NCBI GenBank assembly: GCA_016934645.1
Contig: JAFGSL010000574.1
Span: 1 to 6,077, forward strand
Direction: 5' to 3'
Length of the DNA stretch: 6,077 nt
Origin: Anaerolineae bacterium
Lineage (GTDB): Bacteria; Chloroflexota; Anaerolineae; B4-G1; SLSP01
The position numbers and the translations under genes were made by a program. The notes under the pieces are model-generated. The model was not told the DNA's origin. It saw only the letters and a list, made by a program, of their open reading frames with translations, and ran no database searches. Shown here in pieces: positions 1-4,642 of the stretch. Each line of letters begins with the position of its first letter. The first letter of the stretch is position 1.

Positions 1-942
1 AAACAGCTTGTTGAGCGCGTAATTGGTCTTGGCAGCCTGTTCGTTATAGATATGGATTTCGAGGGGCAGCGCCGAATCGAGCACCGCACTGCGTACGATA
101 CCAGGAAAGTCGCGCATCACTGTCTGTGCCAGACGCGTGCCGTAGGAAGCGCCATAGAGATTGACCTGATCGTATCCCAGAACGGTAACGATGTCGTTGA
201 CGTCGGCGGCGCTGGCGGCGCTGGTGTAGGCCGCCAGATTAGCCCCGCGCAGCGTCAGTTGATCGCGGCAATTCAACAAAGCAGCAGTATAACGCGCAGG
301 GTCTTCATCGCCGATGAAGAATCCCTGCCGCAACTGGCGCTCGACCAGCCGCGAGTACTCCGGGCAGTCAAGCAACGGCTGGCTCAACCCCGTACCACGT
401 TGATCGAACACGATAAAGTCACGCTCGGCCAGAATCGGCGCAATGAGGGTATCGTAGGCATAGACGATGTCTTCGACGGCTCCGCTGCCCGGCCCACCTT
501 GCAAGAAAATCACCGGATCGGACAAAGGATCGGCACTGGTACTGTGGTAAACAGCTATGGCTAGGCGGATAACGTCATTGGGATCGGTGCCGCCACGCTC
601 TTCCCGCACGAAGACGAAACCACAATCAACCTGCGCATCGAGGGGAACATCGAAGGGACATTGCGTCTGCTCGAAAGAGGGCGTCTCGATGAGCACTCGA
701 ACTTCCGGCGTGGGCGTCCAGGTGGGGGGTAACGTGGGGGGCGACGTAGGCGATGACACAGGAGTTGGTGTGGTGGGGACCGGTGTTGCCGTGGCAAGCG
801 TTGCAGAAGGTCCGGTTGCCTGGCGCCTCGTCTGCGAGATCATGATGCTGCCCAATAAGGTAATAACCAGGCACGTCACCACAGCCAGCAGGATGAGAAC
901 GAATTGTTGCTTTTTCGTGAACGATTCCAGTATCTTATCCAT
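1..942 (-). CDS. Membrane-anchored alpha/beta hydrolase, TAP-like/proline iminopeptidase type (3' end cut by window)
   Basis: Reading from ATG 942-940, the frame stays open for 314 codons to base 1, so the C-terminus lies outside the window. Seen: a short charged N-terminus, then one hydrophobic segment at about residues 13-35 (membrane anchor or uncleaved signal), and a Pro/Thr/Ser-rich linker at about 52-80. The hydrolase domain follows, with an oxyanion-type loop QGGPGSG at 148-154, DQRGTG at 180-185 and the nucleophile elbow GASYG at 264-268, which makes Ser266 the likely nucleophile. These motifs fit the TAP/prolyl aminopeptidase branch of serine hydrolases, which release N-terminal residues from peptides or cleave esters. 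The catalytic Asp and His would lie in the missing part. The anchor and linker imply a domain displayed outside the membrane, as is common in Chloroflexota (inference). It lies 32 bases after the glycyl radical enzyme gene and could be co-transcribed. The substrate is unknown. Confidence 0.9.
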   Translation of the reverse strand, partial: MDKILESFTKKQQFVLILLAVVTCLVITLLGSIMISQTRRQATGPSATLATATPVPTTPTPVSSPTSPPTLPPTWTPTPEVRVLIETPSFEQTQCPFDVPLDAQVDCGFVFVREERGGTDPNDVIRLAIAVYHSTSADPLSDPVIFLQGGPGSGAVEDIVYAYDTLIAPILAERDFIVFDQRGTGLSQPLLDCPEYSRLVERQLRQGFFIGDEDPARYTAALLNCRDQLTLRGANLAAYTSAASAADVNDIVTVLGYDQVNLYGASYGTRLAQTVMRDFPGIVRSAVLDSALPLEIHIYNEQAAKTNYALNKLF

Positions 943-946
943 AACG

Positions 947-952
947 CACCTC
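947..952 (-). promoter_or_regulatory. Ribosome binding site of the alpha/beta hydrolase gene
   Basis: The minus strand reads GAGGTG four bases before ATG 942-940. It supports this start, which also places the hydrophobic anchor right at the N-terminus. The site sits in the 32-base gap after the glycyl radical enzyme stop, where there is no room for an obvious terminator. Confidence 0.6.
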
Positions 953-974
953 GGAAATTGAACGGAAACCTACG

Positions 975-3302
975 CTACCCCTCCGCGATAATGCGGTCCA
1001 CCACGAGCTGGCGGAATGCCGGCGAAAGACTGGCGAAGTAGGCGCTGAAACCGGTCACGCGTACGACCAAGTCGGGATACTTGCTGGGGTCCTTGTGCGC
1101 TTCGAGCACCTTCTCCGTGTCCATGATGTTCAGGTTGATCTGCGTGCCTCCCAAATCGAAGTGCGTCTTGATGAGGTTGGCGATGTTGTCGACGCCGCCC
1201 TCGTCTTTGGAAAGCATCGGATCGAGTTCCATCTGCATGGGCGCGGTGTTGCCAAAGCCGGGCTGCACGGAGGCAATCGCCACTGCCATCGCCGTGGGGG
1301 CACCATCCTTGCGGTAGCCAGGATCGGGATTTGCACCGTGGGAGATAGGGGCACCTGCGTGACGCCCGTTCGGCGTCGCGCCGACACCTTTCCCCATCGG
1401 GATGGTGTTCGCCCAGGAGAACAGGCCAGGGATCAGGTTAAAGCCGCGCGGCGTGGGTGCCTCTTTGACCAGGTCGGTGAACGTTTGATTGACGCGCACA
1501 GCCCATTCGTCGGCACGGGAACCGCCGCTGCCGTAGCGCGGGATGTTGTGCAGCATCAGCCGGGCGCGTTCACCATCGGAACCGGCCCAGTCGGTTTCGA
1601 TACAGCGTGAAACTTCGTTCCAGCCTAACCGTTCCTCCTGCTCAACGCGCTGCTCCAACGCGGCAAACGAGTCAGCGACGGTCGCCAGCGCCGCGCCGTC
1701 AAGACATAGGTTGTAGAATTCAACACCGCCGTGGGAAGCGTCCAGGCCGCGTTCGATAGGACCAAAGCTCAACAAATCGATCACCAGCTCAGGGAAGACA
1801 CGGTGCATATGCTCTGTGTGGAAGTCCAGGCTCGCGGCAATCGTGCGGATACCGCGCCGCAGGTGCTCCGTGAAGAGTGTCCACAGGTTGGCAACGCTCG
1901 GTTCTGCCGGATTTGGCAATCCGGCAGAAGCAATTGTAGAATCGCGCATCATCTCCTTCCAGGCAACCTCGAAGACAGCAGCGAAGTTGATCTTGACACA
2001 GTCGTTGAGCGTGTACTCACGGCCCGGAATCGCCGACCAGTGACAGCCGGAATAGGCACGCTCACGGCCCAACGCGATGTCGTAGCCGTTGCGGGCAAAA
2101 CCCTCAGCGGTACGCTCGATGCCGAGGAACTTGGGCACGCCGGTCTTATCCTCGAACATCACCTCGACGCCGCGTTTGAGCAGACCAGGGTCCACGCCAT
2201 CCCCCACGCAGATACCGACGTTCGCCGGAATTTTGAGGCGGTGCGCGGCTTCCAGCACGAGATAGGAGACCGTGTTGGTGACGTCGTTTCCGGCAGCGTC
2301 GGGACCGCCGAGTTGCAGATAGGCCGTATCACGCAGCAGCAGGCAGGCGACGTGGAAAATGGCCTCCTCGTCGGTAAGCATGCCCGCCGCGACATCCCGC
2401 TCATAGTATGGCGTGAGCAGCACATCCAGCCGTCCCAGCGAGCCGCTGCCGTTGTACATCCGCGCCAACATCTGGTACCACAGAATCCACTGGCAGGCCT
2501 CACGGAAATTCTGCGGTGGCTCCGTGACCAGCCGCTCGTTTATTGCGGCGATTTCCAGCAGATTTTGGCGTCGCTCAGGATCATCTTCTGCTTCTGCCAT
2601 CGCACGCGCAGCCTCAGCGTGGCGGCGAATCCAGCCCTGCGTTCCAAGGACGATATCTTCCAGGCCGTTGTAGAATCCAGCCATGTCATTCCGCGTCACG
2701 GGTGAGAAGCGCGTGTCTTCGGGCGTCAACGCCTCCGGCGAAGCGAGGTTGGCATCCTGGTAGCGCCTGATCTTGGCGAGCAAACCACCCCACCCCAGGT
2801 CCAACCCGATCTGCAATTCCTGGCAGAAATGCTGTCCCGCGCCGATGCCGGGGTGCAGTTGATACAGCGCAATCGCCTCCGCCAGGTCGGGGCGCAGCTT
2901 GCTCACCGCGATGTCGGGGTTCCAGCCGCGCTTACGGTAAGATGAGAAGTTCACCATATACCCGCCCGCCAGCGAGCTGACGGGGTCGATGTAGACTGGA
3001 TGGACTTCCAACAGTGCCCGGTAGTTCGCGCCGACCGCCTTGGGGCCGAAGAAACCACCCTCCGGATGTGTAAGTTGGGGTTCGTAGCCCTCGATTAAAC
3101 AGTCGGTGATGGGCATCCCCGATGTGCTCATCGTCTTCACGATCTTACGCCGGTCAGGCGGCGGCAGGATCAGCGCCCAGTCATCGTGGTCCATCGAACC
3201 GATAAGTGCTTGCTTCTCCTGCGTCTGCGCCATCTTGGTCGCGCGCAGTTGGTCAACACGTTGCTGATACGTCTTCGTCTCAGTTTCAGCCACAATAGTC
3301 AT
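975..3302 (-). CDS. Glycyl radical enzyme of the pyruvate formate-lyase/dehydratase superfamily, unknown substrate
   Basis: Complete 775-residue protein, ATG 3302-3300 to TAG 977-975, a usual length for this superfamily. The PFL-type barrel spans about residues 10-620 and the glycyl radical domain about 640-775. Seen: the C-terminal radical motif RVTGFSAYF with Gly751; the preceding conserved stretches TPNGRHAGAP (643-652) and GGTQINLNIMD (718-728); GRLDVLLTPYYERD (290-303); and the candidate thiyl cysteine Cys420 in SGCHW (418-422). Family knowledge: an activating radical SAM enzyme creates an oxygen-sensitive glycyl radical, which moves to the cysteine and then attacks the substrate. Pyruvate formate-lyase uses two adjacent cysteines, and glycerol, propanediol, choline and hydroxyproline enzymes carry Cys-x-Glu. 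Here Cys420 is single and the +2 residue is Trp422, so neither reaction class can be assigned. Automated names such as formate acetyltransferase would be misleading. No activase is in the window. The enolase-superfamily dehydratase upstream hints at a sugar-acid or hydroxy-acid pathway (inference). Confidence 0.92.
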   Translation of the reverse strand: MTIVAETETKTYQQRVDQLRATKMAQTQEKQALIGSMDHDDWALILPPPDRRKIVKTMSTSGMPITDCLIEGYEPQLTHPEGGFFGPKAVGANYRALLEVHPVYIDPVSSLAGGYMVNFSSYRKRGWNPDIAVSKLRPDLAEAIALYQLHPGIGAGQHFCQELQIGLDLGWGGLLAKIRRYQDANLASPEALTPEDTRFSPVTRNDMAGFYNGLEDIVLGTQGWIRRHAEAARAMAEAEDDPERRQNLLEIAAINERLVTEPPQNFREACQWILWYQMLARMYNGSGSLGRLDVLLTPYYERDVAAGMLTDEEAIFHVACLLLRDTAYLQLGGPDAAGNDVTNTVSYLVLEAAHRLKIPANVGICVGDGVDPGLLKRGVEVMFEDKTGVPKFLGIERTAEGFARNGYDIALGRERAYSGCHWSAIPGREYTLNDCVKINFAAVFEVAWKEMMRDSTIASAGLPNPAEPSVANLWTLFTEHLRRGIRTIAASLDFHTEHMHRVFPELVIDLLSFGPIERGLDASHGGVEFYNLCLDGAALATVADSFAALEQRVEQEERLGWNEVSRCIETDWAGSDGERARLMLHNIPRYGSGGSRADEWAVRVNQTFTDLVKEAPTPRGFNLIPGLFSWANTIPMGKGVGATPNGRHAGAPISHGANPDPGYRKDGAPTAMAVAIASVQPGFGNTAPMQMELDPMLSKDEGGVDNIANLIKTHFDLGGTQINLNIMDTEKVLEAHKDPSKYPDLVVRVTGFSAYFASLSPAFRQLVVDRIIAEG
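1902..1929 (-). repeat. Perfect 12-bp inverted repeat inside the glycyl radical enzyme gene
   Basis: Bases 1902-1913 and 1918-1929 are exact reverse complements around the 4-base centre 1914-1917. In the mRNA this gives a 12-bp stem with a GCCA loop. It encodes residues 458-467, a small Ala/Gly/Pro-rich stretch between more typical helical segments, so the protein may tolerate it as a surface loop. There is no U-run after it, so it is not a conventional terminator. It could be a small palindromic insertion, an mRNA structure, or chance. Confidence 0.6.
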
Positions 3303-3306
3303 TATT

Positions 3307-3313
3307 CCTCCCT
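3307..3313 (-). promoter_or_regulatory. Strong ribosome binding site of the glycyl radical enzyme gene
   Basis: The minus strand reads AGGGAGG four bases before ATG 3302-3300. It is close to the full anti-Shine-Dalgarno complement, fixes the start, and is the strongest such site in the window, suggesting efficient translation of this enzyme. Confidence 0.75.
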
Positions 3314-3330
3314 GCTAAACACAATATTAC

Positions 3331-3361
3331 CGGATGCTGAATTCGTCGATTCTTACATCCG
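3331..3361 (-). other. Possible hairpin in the leader between the dehydratase and glycyl radical enzyme genes
   Basis: CGGATG (3331-3336) and CATCCG (3356-3361) are complementary. Inside them GAAT (3339-3342) can pair with ATTC (3349-3352) around a 6-base loop, separated by a small internal loop. The structure begins a few bases after the dehydratase stop codon and ends about 18 bases before the ribosome binding site. No U-run follows it, so it is not a clear intrinsic terminator. It might be a processing or stability element that uncouples expression of the two genes. The pairing was found by eye and its stability was not computed. Confidence 0.3.
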
Positions 3362-3369
3362 CTCATTCG

Positions 3370-4509
3370 TTAAAACCACACTTTGGTCGAGTCGTGCGTG
3401 CTGGGCATGGGGACACGATGCGCAGCGACGCCATCCGGATTCAGACGATACCCCAGACCCGGTGCGTCGGAAACCCACAGATAGCCATCCCAAACCGGTT
3501 CACGCGGCGTGAGCAGATCGGCACGCCAGTCCACCTCACCCCAAGCATACTCCAATATCAGGAAATTGGGGAGTGTGCAGACTGCGTGCGCCGATGCGAC
3601 TGTCGCGACCGGTCCGGATGGGTTGTGTGGCGCGATCAGAAGTTGGCGCAGGCGTGCTGCTTCGGCAATGGCGCGCATCTCAGCCAGACCGCCGCAGTGC
3701 TTCACGTCGGGCATCAGCACATCGACGACGCGCTCCAGCAAAAAGGGGCGGAACCCTTCGACACCAAAAATACTTTCCGCCGAGGCGGTCGGCATAGGGA
3801 CCGCCTGCGAAATCTGCGCCAGTTGATCGGGAAACGTGTGCTTGGCCGGCTCTTCGTACCACATCAGGTCACAATCCGCCAGCGCGCGCCCCACGGTGAT
3901 GGCTTCCGAGGTTTCCATCCGCCCGTGGCAGTCCACCATCAAATCAATCGCGTCGCCGATAACGCTGCGCACGGCTTCCACACGCGCAATACCAGGGCGC
4001 CACGCAGCCTGGGGCCCGGTGCGGACGTGATCATGCTCCCGCAGTTCGTCGAAGGGGGCAAGTTTGATTGCCGTGAAACCCTCATCCACGGCCTGCCGTG
4101 CAGCACGCGCAAATCCATCCGGCGAACGATCAACCACGTGGCGGTTGATATTCGCATAGAGACGCAGCCTATCCCGCACTTTCCCGCCAAACAACGTGTG
4201 AACCGACACGCCGAGGTGCTGCCCGGCAATATCCCACAACGCTTGTTCAATCGCACTCAACGCTGTGTACGCGATGCGTCCGCCATCCACGCGGGCCAGG
4301 TTGCGGCACAAGCCATTGATCGCGAGGGGATCGTGTCCCACAAGCTGTGCCGCAAACACGCCAAACGTAGCAACCAGCAAAGCGTCATTACCGCTGTGGC
4401 TGGCTTCGCCCAGACCAGTGAGGCCCTCATCCGTGTGGACGAGCACAAACACCCAATCGCCGCGCTGGTTGACGTGAATAACGACAGGCTCAATGCCGGT
4501 TATTTTCAT
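3370..4509 (-). CDS. Enolase-superfamily (mandelate racemase/muconate lactonizing enzyme) dehydratase, galactonate-dehydratase-like
   Basis: A 379-residue protein of usual family length, ATG 4509-4507 to TAA 3372-3370. A TTG just upstream (4512-4510) is in frame, but the GGAG site sits 7 bases from the ATG, so the ATG is preferred. The N-terminal capping domain covers about residues 1-115 and the C-terminal modified TIM barrel about 130-360. Candidate Mg ligands are Asp193 in DCHGR, a Glu in WYEEP (219 or 220) and Glu245 in ASAES. His195, two residues after the first ligand, and His295 in PHNPSGP paired with Asp268 match the acid/base arrangement of D-galactonate dehydratase-type enzymes. Lys149 lies on the strand that carries KxK in racemases, but the second Lys is absent. 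Such enzymes abstract the alpha proton of an acid sugar and eliminate water to give a 2-keto-3-deoxy acid. The exact substrate cannot be read from sequence. It lies 67 bases upstream of the glycyl radical enzyme and is probably co-transcribed. Confidence 0.88.
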   Translation of the reverse strand: MKITGIEPVVIHVNQRGDWVFVLVHTDEGLTGLGEASHSGNDALLVATFGVFAAQLVGHDPLAINGLCRNLARVDGGRIAYTALSAIEQALWDIAGQHLGVSVHTLFGGKVRDRLRLYANINRHVVDRSPDGFARAARQAVDEGFTAIKLAPFDELREHDHVRTGPQAAWRPGIARVEAVRSVIGDAIDLMVDCHGRMETSEAITVGRALADCDLMWYEEPAKHTFPDQLAQISQAVPMPTASAESIFGVEGFRPFLLERVVDVLMPDVKHCGGLAEMRAIAEAARLRQLLIAPHNPSGPVATVASAHAVCTLPNFLILEYAWGEVDWRADLLTPREPVWDGYLWVSDAPGLGYRLNPDGVAAHRVPMPSTHDSTKVWF

Positions 4510-4516
4510 CAATCAA

Positions 4517-4520
4517 CTCC
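4517..4520 (-). promoter_or_regulatory. Ribosome binding site that decides the dehydratase start
   Basis: The minus strand reads GGAG with 7 bases to ATG 4509-4507 and only 4 bases to the in-frame TTG at 4512-4510. The spacing favours the ATG and shortens the protein by one residue relative to the TTG start. Confidence 0.6.
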
Positions 4521-4524
4521 ATGG

Positions 4525-4553
4525 ATAATAGATAACAGCCATGTTTACCACAA
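4525..4553 (-). promoter_or_regulatory. Weak promoter candidate before the dehydratase gene
   Basis: On the minus strand a -10-like TATTAT (4530-4525, five of six consensus bases) lies 17 bases from a -35-like TTGTGG (4553-4548, three of six). Transcription would start within a few bases of the GGAG site and leave a very short leader, which weakens the case. The -35-like part overlaps the edge of the palindromic repeat. If real, it would separate the dehydratase/glycyl radical enzyme unit from the glutamate synthase-like gene. Confidence 0.22.
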
Positions 4554-4597
4554 AGACACCAAAGCACAAAGGTTCACTTTGTTTGCTCTGGTGTCTT
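4553..4597. repeat. Long imperfect inverted repeat of the AAGACAC/CAAAG type (dispersed palindromic repeat candidate)
   Basis: The left arm 4553-4571 and right arm 4577-4597 pair over about 19 bases with one mismatch and a 2-base bulge, around the 5-base centre 4572-4576. The arms are built from short AAAG/ACAC units. The flank at 4545-4552 reads TTACCACA, in the style of the CTTTGTG-rich palindromes dispersed through many environmental bacterial genomes (from memory of that repeat class, not a search). It fills much of the 133-base spacer between the glutamate synthase-like and dehydratase genes. No U-run follows the stem on either strand, so it is not a classical terminator. The rest of the spacer, about 4600-4642, shows nothing I can support. 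Confidence 0.55.
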
Positions 4598-4642
4598 CGT
4601 AGGAAATATTCTATTCAGAGGTCAAAATCCTGCTTCATCGGC

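Noticed and set aside
302..320. Perfect 9-bp inverted repeat TCTTCATCG/CGATGAAGA with a 1-base centre inside the hydrolase gene
   Set aside because: The 1-base centre cannot form a normal hairpin loop, and codons for Phe, Ile, Asp and Glu explain it; no sign that it is an operator within coding DNA.
52..961. Plus-strand open frames opposite the alpha/beta hydrolase (52-564 and 557-961)
   Set aside because: The minus strand here encodes the hydrolase with anchor, linker and GASYG motif; the plus frames are its shadows.
1731..2705. Plus-strand open frame of 324 codons opposite the glycyl radical enzyme gene
   Set aside because: Antisense shadow with no recognisable motifs and no reason to prefer it over the conserved minus-strand protein.
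975..3302. Annotating the glycyl radical enzyme as pyruvate formate-lyase (pflB)
   Set aside because: It lacks the adjacent cysteine pair needed for the pyruvate formate-lyase thiyl relay, and the active-site loop differs throughout.
3324..3329. TAATAT on the minus strand as a -10 element for the glycyl radical enzyme gene
   Set aside because: No recognisable -35 lies at the expected distance, and an A/T-rich hexamer in a short spacer is easily found by chance.
3334..4602. Long open frame on the plus strand (422 codons) opposite the dehydratase gene
   Set aside because: It is antisense to a gene with clear catalytic motifs and its translation shows no recognisable domain; high-GC codon bias keeps the antisense frame open.
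4541..4604. The repeated AAAG/ACAC units as a CRISPR or tandem repeat
   Set aside because: There are no regularly spaced identical repeats with unique spacers; the units form a single palindrome.
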